DNA from: an uncultured Porphyromonadaceae bacterium
GTDB lineage: Bacteria > Bacteroidota > Bacteroidia > Bacteroidales > Muribaculaceae
Direction: 5' to 3'
NCBI GenBank assembly: GCA_905198125.1
Contig: CAJKBH010000002.1
Coordinates: 60,375-124,374, forward strand
DNA: 64,000 bases
In this document: positions 40,756 to 49,623 of the stretch, one piece after another
How the letters are laid out: the number at the start of each line of letters is the position of its first letter
Numbering within the stretch: the first letter of the stretch is position 1
Program-made: the position numbers and the translations under genes
Notes under the pieces: generated by a model
The model's database searches: none
The model's input: only the letters and a program-made list of their open reading frames with translations
What the model was told of the DNA's origin: nothing

Positions 40756-42816
40756 TTAACGGTTGGGCTGCTGGTCGATGACGGGACTCTTCACAACCTC
40801 GTTGCCGGGGATGCCGAAGTAGTAGTCCACCGGATTGTATTCGAACTCCTTGTGCGAGATGCATTCGAAGCGTACGTCGAAGAACCACTTGCGGTCCTGG
40901 GCCGAATAGAAGGGATAGATGCCGCGGAAACGGAAGTGCGAGTTGGAGCTGAACTTGTTCTTGTCGCGTGTCTCGCCCCAGAATCCGTCGCGGTTGTCGT
41001 AATCGTTGACACGCCAGCGGCGCAGGTCCCACTTGGTGCCGGTCTCGAAGGCGGTCTCCTTGCGGCGTTCCTTGCGCACGATGTCGCGGCTCTCGTCGCT
41101 GCCTGTGAGGCGTCCTGTCAGCTGGGTTGCGCCTGCGCGGTTGCGGATGCTGTTGATGGCGTCGGTGGCCACTGTCAGCATGTCGGAGCCGTCGGGGCTC
41201 TGCGCACCGGCGATGGAAAGCTCTACGGCAGCCTCGGCGGCGTTCAGCAATACCTCGGCATAGCGCATCAGGATGTAGTGCTGGTCGCTGTTACCCTCGC
41301 GTGCGGTGAACGACGGGTCGTCCTTCAGCCACTTGCGGCCTAACAGACCGGTCATTGCGGACTCCGCGTAGTTGTAGAACGGGCCGTTGGCGCCGGATGC
41401 GTTCATCTTGGTTCCGTCGGGCAGGTCTACGATGGTCTGGTTGTTGGGGTCGGGGCTAAGGAACAGCGTCGGGTTGTCGCCCTTGGCTATGTCCAGTGCC
41501 TGGTAGTTCTGGTTCTGGTTCTGATAGGAGTAATCGTTCAGCAGGGGCTTGACGGGTGTGGTGCCGGTGTAGACTCCGGCGTAGATCTCCATCTCGCGGC
41601 TCTTGAACTGGTCGCCGGGGATGATGAGGTAGCTGAGCAGACGGGGCTCGGCGTTCTTGTAGAAGTCGCCGGGGTTGTCGTACATGATGTAGTTGCCCTC
41701 GGTGTTGGAGTTACCGGTGGTAACCTTCAGCGAACCGTCGGGATAGCGCTCGAATCCCTCGAACAGCTCTACGAAGTCGGCTGTGGGACATACGGCGGAG
41801 CTAAGGGGCGAACGGAACACGTAGGGAGCGTTGTATGCGTCGAACGAGTGGGTCGTGGTGGGGTAGAGGTACTCGCGGATCCAGATGTTCTCCGGGCTGT
41901 CCAGGTCGGAGCACATGTCGATCATGTTCTGACGCTGAGCGGCGCGGTCACCCTCGGCCCACTTCTTCATGTAGAGGCTGTAGCCGCCCTTCTCCATAAC
42001 CTCGCGGGCAGCCTTGTATGCCTCCGAGAAGTAACGCTTGGAAGCCTCGGCGGCGGTGGCCTGGTCGAAACCGATGACGCGGACGCCTGTCTTCAGGCCA
42101 AGGCCTGTCAGACGGCCGGGAACGGTCTCGTTGTACTTGGCCACGGAACCGGCGTAAAGCATGGCCTGCGATTTGACGGCCAGTGCCACGTATTTGTTGG
42201 CGTATCCGCGCTTCGGGCTGCGGGGCATCATCAGTTCGGCGGCCTTGTCGAAATCGGCGCAGATCTGATTCCAGGTCTCCTCCTCGCTGGAGCGGGGCAC
42301 CTCGAGTTCGTCGCTTGAGGCGGGATAGTTGATCACCTTGGTCACCAGCGGAATGCCGCCGTAACGCTTTGCCAGCGCATAGAATGTATATGCGCGGACG
42401 AAGTAAGCCTCGCCAAGATAGTCGTTGTAGGTGATCTCGGGATATTTGTCCTTGAAATCGGGCAGGGTCTCGATCAGGTAGTTTGCGGCGCGGATCAGCT
42501 CGAAGGCTTTGCCCCAGTATGCCTCGCTCTCGCCCGTGAACGTCCGGCAGTATCCGTCGCGGTTCACGGCGTCGCCTGTGCCGTCGAATCCGAATCCGGC
42601 CAGCCAGCCGTTACATTCGTTCAGACCACGCTCGGCCAGATACTTGAAGTCCTCGAACGGCATCGTGGAGTACATGCGGGCCATGTAGATGTCCATACCC
42701 GACTCGCTGGAGAGCAGGTCGTCGGAGGTGACGATATTCTTGGGCGCGATGTCCAGGTCGTTACACGAGGTAAACAGCGCGGCTCCCAGAATGGCTGATA
42801 AAATTATCTTTTTCAT
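40756..42816 (-). CDS. SusD-like surface glycan-binding lipoprotein
   Basis: A 686-residue RagB/SusD protein that caps the paired SusC transporter and captures oligosaccharides. The lipobox is LFTSC (Cys18); the TPR-rich core has YNDYLGEAYFVRAYTFYALAKRYG and LRYAEVLLN-type motifs (here LMRYAEVLLNAAEAAVEL), and INSIRNRAG plus KERRKETAFE mark the C-terminal half. It is somewhat longer than SusD itself because of extra loops near the binding face. It follows SusC by 18 bases. Alpha-mannan as ligand is inferred from the neighbouring GH76, GH92 and GH125 genes. Confidence 0.93.
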   Translation of the reverse strand: MKKIILSAILGAALFTSCNDLDIAPKNIVTSDDLLSSESGMDIYMARMYSTMPFEDFKYLAERGLNECNGWLAGFGFDGTGDAVNRDGYCRTFTGESEAYWGKAFELIRAANYLIETLPDFKDKYPEITYNDYLGEAYFVRAYTFYALAKRYGGIPLVTKVINYPASSDELEVPRSSEEETWNQICADFDKAAELMMPRSPKRGYANKYVALAVKSQAMLYAGSVAKYNETVPGRLTGLGLKTGVRVIGFDQATAAEASKRYFSEAYKAAREVMEKGGYSLYMKKWAEGDRAAQRQNMIDMCSDLDSPENIWIREYLYPTTTHSFDAYNAPYVFRSPLSSAVCPTADFVELFEGFERYPDGSLKVTTGNSNTEGNYIMYDNPGDFYKNAEPRLLSYLIIPGDQFKSREMEIYAGVYTGTTPVKPLLNDYSYQNQNQNYQALDIAKGDNPTLFLSPDPNNQTIVDLPDGTKMNASGANGPFYNYAESAMTGLLGRKWLKDDPSFTAREGNSDQHYILMRYAEVLLNAAEAAVELSIAGAQSPDGSDMLTVATDAINSIRNRAGATQLTGRLTGSDESRDIVRKERRKETAFETGTKWDLRRWRVNDYDNRDGFWGETRDKNKFSSNSHFRFRGIYPFYSAQDRKWFFDVRFECISHKEFEYNPVDYYFGIPGNEVVKSPVIDQQPNR

Positions 42817-42834
42817 GTTGATTTTCAGTTGAGT

Positions 42835-45800
42835 TTAGAAGGAGAAATTCAGACCGAACGTGAAGGTCTTGTTCAGAGGATACATACGGCCCAGTTCGTC
42901 GTCCGGATGTTCGGGGTCAACGAACTTGACCTTAGTGAACGTCAACAGGTTGTAGGCGTTGAAGTAGATGCGGATGCGGCACTGGCGCGTCCATTTCTCG
43001 GGCAGCGTGTAGCCCAGCTCGATGCTCTTGAGACGCAGGTAGTCGGTGCTGACGCGGTTGAACGACGAGTTGGCGCGGGGATAGTGGCCGGTGTAGCCGT
43101 AGTATCCGCTGACCCACTGTGTGGCCGGGTCGTAGGGATCGTCGGTGGGGTTGACGGGATGCCAGCGGTCGGTGTACTGCTGCAGGATACCGCCACCCAT
43201 GTCGCCCCAGATGGAGTAGAGGGGTTCCTTGTACTGCATGGAACCGAGAGCAGAACCCTGCCACAGCATCGAGAAGTCGAGGCCGTTCCAGGCCAGCGAA
43301 GCGTTCAGCGAGTAGTTCATCCAGGGAGTCTGGTCGTAGGCGAAGGGATGCTCGTCCTCGCCATTGATCTCGCCGTCGCCGTTCCAGTCCTCGTACTTGT
43401 AGTCGCCGGGCAGAACGTCCTTCTCCTGATAGCCGGTGTAGTTCCAGATGTCGTTCCAGCTTTCGTAGCGGCCGTCGCCGGTGTAACCGAACTGAACGCC
43501 CTGATAGCGGTTGTTCAGGTTGTCGTGACGCCAGCGGTCGTAGCTGTTGGCGTACGGGCCTTTCTCAGACGCGTGCAGGTATTTGTTGCGGGTGATGGTC
43601 ACCATTCCGCGCAGGTCGTAGGTAACGTTGCCCACCTTGTTGTGGTGGCGCAGCTCAAGCTCCATACCCATGTGGGAGTCGCTGTTCAGGTTCTCGCGCG
43701 GTGCCGTGGCGCCCACTACGGTGGGGAGACCGCCTTCGTTGCGTGCGAACAGGCCGCTGCGGTGACGGTGGAAGTAGTCGAACGAGAATCCGAAGATGCC
43801 GTTGTGCATGTCGAAGTCAACACCGATGTCGAATGTCTTGGATTTGTACCAGGTGATGTTGGTGTTGGGGAGGGCAAGGGGAGATGCCGCGGAGATGTAC
43901 TGGCCGTTGAACACGTAACCGGGTGAGTAACCGTTGTAGTTACCGTTGTCGGCGGGGATGCCGGCGGGGTATTTGTAACCCATCGCCCAGTCGTATTCCA
44001 GACTGCCGTCGTCACCCAGCTCACCGTAGCTGGCGCGGATCTTCAGGTTGTCGATGTGGGCCTTGGCGGCTGCATCGGCGAAGAAGGGCTCGGACGAGAT
44101 TCTCCATCCTGCGGAAACCGAGGGGAAGAAGCCCCACTGGTGACCCTTGGCGAACTTGGACGATCCGTCATAACGGAACTGGGCCTCGATCAGATAGCGG
44201 TCGTCGAACGAATAGTTGATACGTCCTATCAGAGCCTGGTTGGCTATTTCATACAGGTCGTCGTTACCGCCATTCATGGCACCGATCTGGCCCTCTGTGA
44301 GACCGACCAACAGGTAGGGATTGGCGAACGCCAGGTCGCGGACGGCGTAGAAGTTGTCGCCGGTGCGTTTCTGCCACTCCCAGCCCAGGGTGGCGCCTAC
44401 GTCGTGCTTCTCGGCGAACTCGCGGTTGTAGTTCAGGATGAACTGACCCAGGAGCTGCGATTTGGAATAGAATTCGCGGCGCAGGTTGCTCGGCGAGCTG
44501 TTGTTGTAGATCTTCTGAGTGTAGGAATCGGTCAGGGGATCGTAGGCGTACTGATAGTATTCCTTACGGTATATCTCGTTGTTGTCCACGCGATAGTCGT
44601 AGCTGATCAGCGCCTTGGCCTGCAGGCCCTGGAGCGGACGGATGTATTCGCCGAAGTCGAAGTTCAGGTAGGCCGACGACTCGAAGGTCTTCTGGCGGTA
44701 CTTGCGGTGACCGCTGATGTCGGACGACATCATGGCCACGGTGTTCTGTTCCAGGTCGAGGCCTTCGTAGTTCAGCATTGTGTTGTCGGGGTCGGCGTAG
44801 GCGGGATAGAGCACGCCCTGCTTCCACAGGTTGCGGATGATGTCCACGGAGCTGTTGTAGGGGGTGTTGCGCTTGTCGGCCATGCCGGCCAGGTTGGCGT
44901 AGAACTTCAGACCGCGCACTATCTGTGCGGTGATGTTGGCGCGTACGTTGAACTTGTCGTAGTTCAGGTCGCCGCTCTTGAAGATACCCTGCTGGTAGAA
45001 GTAACCGAAGCTGGTGTAGAACTGCACGCGCTCGTTGCCGCCCGAGATGCTTACGTCATGCTGGGTCTGGGGCGCTGTCTTGGCGATGATCAGGTCGTTC
45101 CAGTTGGAGGTGCGGCGGGTGCCGTCGGCCAGAGCCGCGAAGTCAGCCTCGCTGAAGCCGATGGAACCGCCGTTGATGTTGTTCCATTTCTGCTCGTTGT
45201 AGATGGTCATCGCGTCGTACGCGCTGGCCAGTTTGGGCATCTTGTTGGGAACCTGGATGGTGTAGGAACCGCTGTAGGATACGTTGATCTTGCTCTTGGA
45301 GCCTTCCTTGGTGGTGACCAGGAGCACACCGTTTGCGGCGCGTACACCGTAGATGGCTGCGGATGCGTCCTTCAGCACGGATACGTCCTGGATGTCGTTG
45401 GCGTTGAGTCGCTGGAAATCCTCGACCGTGCGTGGAATTCCGTCGATGACTACGAGGGGAGCGCCCATGCCACGGATATCCATGTTGTTCTGGTATGTAC
45501 CGGGTTCGGAGCTTTTCTGCCATACACGCAGACCGGGAATACGGCCGGTAAGCATGTTCTGCGGGTTCTCGTTGTTGGTCTTAAGCATCTCGGAGCCCTT
45601 GACGCTTGCCACGGCACCGGTTACGGATCCGCGGCGCTGTGTGCCGTAACCCACCACCACCAGCTCGTCCATCACCTGGCTGTCGGGAGCCATGGAGACG
45701 TTAAGGGTGGTGCGGCCGTTCAGCTTCTCGTTGATGGGCGTGTAACCCACGTAGGAGAACAGCAGCGTGGCGTTGTCGGGAGCCTTGATGGAGTATTTGC

Positions 45801-46002
45801 CGTCCATGTCGGTTGAGGTGCCGGTGGTGGAACCCTTGACCATTACGGTCGCGCCGATCAGCGGCTCGTTGTTCTCGTCAGTGACCACACCGCTGACGTT
45901 GACAAGCGTCTGGGCTTGTGCCGCCACCGGGAAGGCAAGACATAGGAGGATCATAGCCACGAATCGGGCCAGCCTCTTGATTTTGTCTGGAGTTTTAGTC
46001 AT
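42835..46002 (-). CDS. SusC-like TonB-dependent oligosaccharide transporter
   Basis: A 1055-residue outer-membrane barrel importing oligosaccharides with TonB energy. After the signal peptide comes a CarboxypepD_reg-like domain (VNVSGVVTDENNEPLIGATV), the TonB box region (MDELVVVGYGTQRRGSVTGAV), the plug (DIRGMGAPLVVIDGIPR, VLKDASAAIYGVRAANG) and a 22-strand barrel ending in FTFGLNFSF. It lacks the extra DUF4480 N-terminal signalling extension of anti-sigma-coupled SusC proteins, in line with regulation by the HTCS. It follows the GH76 gene by 15 bases. Confidence 0.95.
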   Translation of the reverse strand: MTKTPDKIKRLARFVAMILLCLAFPVAAQAQTLVNVSGVVTDENNEPLIGATVMVKGSTTGTSTDMDGKYSIKAPDNATLLFSYVGYTPINEKLNGRTTLNVSMAPDSQVMDELVVVGYGTQRRGSVTGAVASVKGSEMLKTNNENPQNMLTGRIPGLRVWQKSSEPGTYQNNMDIRGMGAPLVVIDGIPRTVEDFQRLNANDIQDVSVLKDASAAIYGVRAANGVLLVTTKEGSKSKINVSYSGSYTIQVPNKMPKLASAYDAMTIYNEQKWNNINGGSIGFSEADFAALADGTRRTSNWNDLIIAKTAPQTQHDVSISGGNERVQFYTSFGYFYQQGIFKSGDLNYDKFNVRANITAQIVRGLKFYANLAGMADKRNTPYNSSVDIIRNLWKQGVLYPAYADPDNTMLNYEGLDLEQNTVAMMSSDISGHRKYRQKTFESSAYLNFDFGEYIRPLQGLQAKALISYDYRVDNNEIYRKEYYQYAYDPLTDSYTQKIYNNSSPSNLRREFYSKSQLLGQFILNYNREFAEKHDVGATLGWEWQKRTGDNFYAVRDLAFANPYLLVGLTEGQIGAMNGGNDDLYEIANQALIGRINYSFDDRYLIEAQFRYDGSSKFAKGHQWGFFPSVSAGWRISSEPFFADAAAKAHIDNLKIRASYGELGDDGSLEYDWAMGYKYPAGIPADNGNYNGYSPGYVFNGQYISAASPLALPNTNITWYKSKTFDIGVDFDMHNGIFGFSFDYFHRHRSGLFARNEGGLPTVVGATAPRENLNSDSHMGMELELRHHNKVGNVTYDLRGMVTITRNKYLHASEKGPYANSYDRWRHDNLNNRYQGVQFGYTGDGRYESWNDIWNYTGYQEKDVLPGDYKYEDWNGDGEINGEDEHPFAYDQTPWMNYSLNASLAWNGLDFSMLWQGSALGSMQYKEPLYSIWGDMGGGILQQYTDRWHPVNPTDDPYDPATQWVSGYYGYTGHYPRANSSFNRVSTDYLRLKSIELGYTLPEKWTRQCRIRIYFNAYNLLTFTKVKFVDPEHPDDELGRMYPLNKTFTFGLNFSF

Positions 46003-46017
46003 GATTGTTATTGTTGA

Positions 46018-47475
46018 TTACTTTAATGCTTGAAGAACTGCATATTCCGTGGCGAACGCGAATGTGAACATGGCCTCCATGTTGTTGCGGTCGCGCGAGG
46101 TGTTCCAGCCGGCCAGCAGGCTGGGCGGCAGCATGTGGTTGTACAGGTGGTTGGAGTATGCGTAGTCGAGGTTGTTCTGGTAAGCCTTGGCGTACTCGGC
46201 GGCCTTGGGATAAGCCTTGACTGCGTCGGCATAACCGCGCAGCAGCACGCAGTTGAACCAGTTGTTGAAGCCGGTCAGAGGCATTTCGTAGCACCCCGGT
46301 TTCGAGCTTACGGGCTTGGCGAAGTATGCGAAGCTGCGGTCGGCGTAATTCTTAAGGTCTTCCAGATAGGCGTTATCCTTTGTAGCCTCGTAGAGATTGG
46401 CGGCTCCTGACACCATCGTGCCGGTGTTGTAGGAGTAACGCTCGCCTACGGCTGCACTCAGGGCCACGTGGCCGCGGTAACGTACGCCGTCTATCTCCTC
46501 GTAACGTATCTGTCCGCCGTTGTCGTCGTTGCCCATCATGTCCACGAACACGCCTGTCGACTCATCGTAGAGGTGCGACTTCTGATAGTCGTACACGGCC
46601 TTGGCCATTTCCAGATAGTAGTCGGCCTTTGCCTTGGTCTGCTTGGCGCGGGTCTTGTCGGGATTGATCACGCCGTAGGTGATGGGGTCGCTCTTGCCCT
46701 TGTAGATCTGCGCCAGCTTCACCAGCGGAGTCACCATCGGGCCGTTGGAACATGAATGCTTCGTTACATAGCCGGGACCCCATGTGATGCCGCCGTTCTG
46801 CTTGCCGTTGGCGTCGAGAGTGCAGTCCCAGCCGTCCAGCACGTAAGCCGTGAGGTATTCGGCTTTCTTCAGGTAGGCGTCCTTGCCTGTGGCCTCGTAT
46901 GCGTCGAGGAGTTCGCGCACCAGCCACATCTGGTCGTCGTAAACGTTGAGCACGCCCGTCACGTCGGCGCTCCCCTTGCCGGCTCCACGGTTCACGCCGT
47001 AGACGGTCCAGGTGTTGGTGCCGGTGTAGGAGGTGAGTTCGTATGTGCCGGCGTAGAACTCGAGATTGTCCACCAGATTGTCGAGCAGGGTGGCGTATCT
47101 GGAGAAGTTTGCGTCGTACAGTTCCGGCTTGCCTTCGGCCTTGAGGGCGTTAAGCGAGTTCAGCACGGCGTTCACGGCCTCGATGGAAGATGTGTACATC
47201 CATACGCTTCCGATTTCGTCGCTGGCTTTGTCGGTATAGGGATTGTAGTAACGCGACATGGCCATGCCCGGACCCTTGAAGTAATTGTCCACGGCGGCGT
47301 CGATTATCTCGATGGCGCGCGATGTATTGGCCGTGGCTCCGACTTCCGGTTTCGTAGTGTCGGGGTTGTTCGGCTCGTTCTTTTCCGCCCCGCAGGCTGT
47401 GGCGCCCATGACGGTGATTACCGTCAGGGCACCCAGTCTCAGAGTGGCTCTTTTTATGAAATTATCGAAATTCAT
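46018..47475 (-). CDS. GH76 endo-alpha-1,6-mannanase, lipoprotein
   Basis: A 485-residue lipoprotein (lipobox GATAC, Cys28) of family GH76, which cleaves the alpha-1,6-linked mannan backbone by a retaining mechanism. The catalytic pair of aspartates sits in NVYDDQMWLVREL (Asp180, Asp181), and NGGITWGPGYVTKHSCSNGP and SHLYDESTGVFVD match the family (alpha,alpha)6 barrel. Placement on the cell surface is likely because it is encoded in the same operon as SusCD and has a lipid anchor. It lies between the surface lipoprotein gene and SusC, each within 20 bases. Confidence 0.87.
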   Translation of the reverse strand: MNFDNFIKRATLRLGALTVITVMGATACGAEKNEPNNPDTTKPEVGATANTSRAIEIIDAAVDNYFKGPGMAMSRYYNPYTDKASDEIGSVWMYTSSIEAVNAVLNSLNALKAEGKPELYDANFSRYATLLDNLVDNLEFYAGTYELTSYTGTNTWTVYGVNRGAGKGSADVTGVLNVYDDQMWLVRELLDAYEATGKDAYLKKAEYLTAYVLDGWDCTLDANGKQNGGITWGPGYVTKHSCSNGPMVTPLVKLAQIYKGKSDPITYGVINPDKTRAKQTKAKADYYLEMAKAVYDYQKSHLYDESTGVFVDMMGNDDNGGQIRYEEIDGVRYRGHVALSAAVGERYSYNTGTMVSGAANLYEATKDNAYLEDLKNYADRSFAYFAKPVSSKPGCYEMPLTGFNNWFNCVLLRGYADAVKAYPKAAEYAKAYQNNLDYAYSNHLYNHMLPPSLLAGWNTSRDRNNMEAMFTFAFATEYAVLQALK

Positions 47476-47491
47476 GATGGAAAAGAGAATA

Positions 47492-49312
47492 TCAGTTCAG
47501 TTTGATGGAATAGAAGCACAGCTTGTTCTCGTCGCCGTTCTCCTCGCCCTTGAACACGCCCATGGCGATGGTCACGTCCTTGCCGTTGAATTCCGACAGG
47601 TCGTAGACGAACGTACAGTAGCTTCCGGGATCGGAGGGATTTCCGGCGTCGTGCTTGAACTTCCAGCAGCCGTCGGCAGCGGCCTCGGCGGCCTGGGCGT
47701 TGTTGCTGACTGGCGACAGATGCTTCACTGTGCCGTCGTCGGTGATGGCCGTGATCTTGAAGAACGTGTAGTTCGAGCCGAAGTTACGCACGGTCATGTT
47801 GAACTTGTTGTGGCCCTCGGCGATGCTGAACTTGGAGTAGAAGTAGGACTCGGGCACCTTGGTGTTGACGTTGTCGCCGCCACGGGTCTTGATCAGGTAG
47901 CCTTCCGACGGGAAGACCTCGGGATCCTTGGTCAGGGGCATGTAGCTCCATTCGGCTGCAACGTGGGCCACGTCGCGCCACGAGCGGTAAGCGTTGAAGT
48001 AGTCGTCGCGGTTTCCGCTGACGGGGCTGATGCCGGTGAAGCTGCTCTTGGTCTGAGGCATCGTGGAGCGAACCATCTCCTTGGTGAGCTTCCAGCCTTC
48101 CAGTCCGGGAATCTCGGTGCCGGGGAGCCATGCCCACAGCGATTCGATAGGGCTCGGGGTGAAGGCGATGCGGCGGATCACGAACTGCTTCCAGTAGTCG
48201 CCGGCATCGTGACGGAACGTACCGATGGCGATGATCACTTCCTTACCTATATAGGCGCTGAGGTCGGTGATGATCTGCTGATAGTTCTCGGATGCCAGTG
48301 TGCGGATGCCGCCGATGAGGTGGGCCACAGGCTCGGCTTCGGACAGGTCAACCACCTGGACACCGAAGTATGCGGGAGCGTCGTCGGATGCGTTGTGCGT
48401 ACGGCTCTCCAGGGTCATCAGGCAGTTGTCGGCCGTGATGAGCTTGCTGCCGTAAACGAAGGTGTCGAACATCTCCATATCCACGGGGTTGTTGCGCTGG
48501 TCGTCGCTCGAGTTGCGGATACGCAGGGTCGTACCCTCGTTCTGCTCCTCGTAGTCGCCCACGAACTCAAGGGTGCACATATAGTTGCAGGCCCAGTCCC
48601 AGTGAGGATAGTTCTCGGCGTTGCGGCCGCCGCGGTACTCATTATAATACCACTTGGGAGCGTCCATCAGCGCGGACTTGGTGAGGCCGCGGAGCACGAA
48701 TGCGCTGCCCATGGTGATCTGCAGCTCGGCCACGCCATCCACGAAGTCGTCTGCCTTCACCTGCTTGGTCACTTCGGGGTATCCTTCCTTCTGTATGGTG
48801 ACGGTGTAGTCCTTCAGCGTGAGGTTGCGGAGCTCGAAGTTACCCTGTGCGTCGGTCTCGGTGGACTGGAAGTCGCTTACCTTGACGGTGGCGCCTGCTA
48901 AGGGAGCGTTGTCGTGATCGGCGTCAAGCACGGTACCCTTGATGGATGCGTTGGCGAATACCATGGCGACGTTGACATTGGCGGTGGTCAGCTCGCCGAA
49001 TTTTTTAGCCGTGACGGTTACGGCCGTAGTCTCGTAACCTTCCTTCTCGAATACGATGATGCCCGAAGTCATCGGCACGTCGGCCAGGGAGTACTTGCCC
49101 TGTGCGTCGGTGGACGTCGAGTTTTCGGTTTTGTGAAGCGAGACCTTGACGCCCTGCAGCGGGGTCTGCTGTTCGTCAGTGACGAGGCCGGAGACTGTGC
49201 CCATGCCTGCCAGGTCATCTCCGTTGGAGTCAGAACATGCCGATGAGCCGACCATAAACAGTCCGGCCACTGCTGCAAGTCCTAACCATTTCAGAAATCC
49301 ATTAAGTTTCAT
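47492..49312 (-). CDS. Surface glycan-binding-type lipoprotein with two CarboxypepD_reg domains
   Basis: A 606-residue lipoprotein (VGSSAC, Cys26) heading the operon. Two carboxypeptidase-regulatory-like Ig domains follow each other (GTVSGLVTDEQQTPLQGVKV at about 37-57 and ASIKGTVLDADHD at about 122-134). The C-terminal 400 residues form beta-rich modules with paired motifs, FVGDYEEQNEGTTLRIR and the repeated DLSAYIGKEVIIAIGTF / DLSEFNGKDVTIAMGVF, which suggest two related jelly-roll domains. No catalytic residues were identified. A mannan-binding role is inferred from position. Confidence 0.65.
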   Translation of the reverse strand: MKLNGFLKWLGLAAVAGLFMVGSSACSDSNGDDLAGMGTVSGLVTDEQQTPLQGVKVSLHKTENSTSTDAQGKYSLADVPMTSGIIVFEKEGYETTAVTVTAKKFGELTTANVNVAMVFANASIKGTVLDADHDNAPLAGATVKVSDFQSTETDAQGNFELRNLTLKDYTVTIQKEGYPEVTKQVKADDFVDGVAELQITMGSAFVLRGLTKSALMDAPKWYYNEYRGGRNAENYPHWDWACNYMCTLEFVGDYEEQNEGTTLRIRNSSDDQRNNPVDMEMFDTFVYGSKLITADNCLMTLESRTHNASDDAPAYFGVQVVDLSEAEPVAHLIGGIRTLASENYQQIITDLSAYIGKEVIIAIGTFRHDAGDYWKQFVIRRIAFTPSPIESLWAWLPGTEIPGLEGWKLTKEMVRSTMPQTKSSFTGISPVSGNRDDYFNAYRSWRDVAHVAAEWSYMPLTKDPEVFPSEGYLIKTRGGDNVNTKVPESYFYSKFSIAEGHNKFNMTVRNFGSNYTFFKITAITDDGTVKHLSPVSNNAQAAEAAADGCWKFKHDAGNPSDPGSYCTFVYDLSEFNGKDVTIAMGVFKGEENGDENKLCFYSIKLN

Positions 49313-49623
49313 GTTAAATATTTTGTTGATAATGTTTGTTAGCGTTCTTAATTTTTAAGGTACTGTAGCGTTCGGTAAAAGTCTTTAAGGTTTTTTAAAA
49401 TGTCTTCAAAACTTTTTACACCGCAAATTAAGCATATTAAAAAAGGCAAAATGTAATCCAGTTGCGCCAAATAAGTATTGTCCTCTACATGTATACAGAT
49501 TTGGCAAGGATAGAAACTTTCGGAACACATTAAATATGTACCTTTACACCGTAATAATAAACGGGATAGCAAACCGGCTCATAAATATCGTGAAACAATA
49601 AAAACAACATAAACGAATACAGA
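49313..49623. promoter_or_regulatory. Divergent regulatory region of the mannan operon and GH92 gene
   Basis: A 311-bp AT-rich gap between two divergently transcribed mannan genes. TACCTTTA (about 49537-49544) is a near match to the -7 box for the GH92 gene; no perfect promoter was seen for the minus operon. The TTTAAGG and TTCAAAAC-rich part (49370-49430) is a plausible target for the AraC domain of the HTCS, but no repeated site is obvious. Confidence 0.4.

Noticed and set aside
42835..46002. SusC with anti-sigma signalling extension
   Set aside because: No N-terminal secretin/TonB-like extension is seen and no sigma/anti-sigma pair lies nearby; an HTCS is the local regulator.
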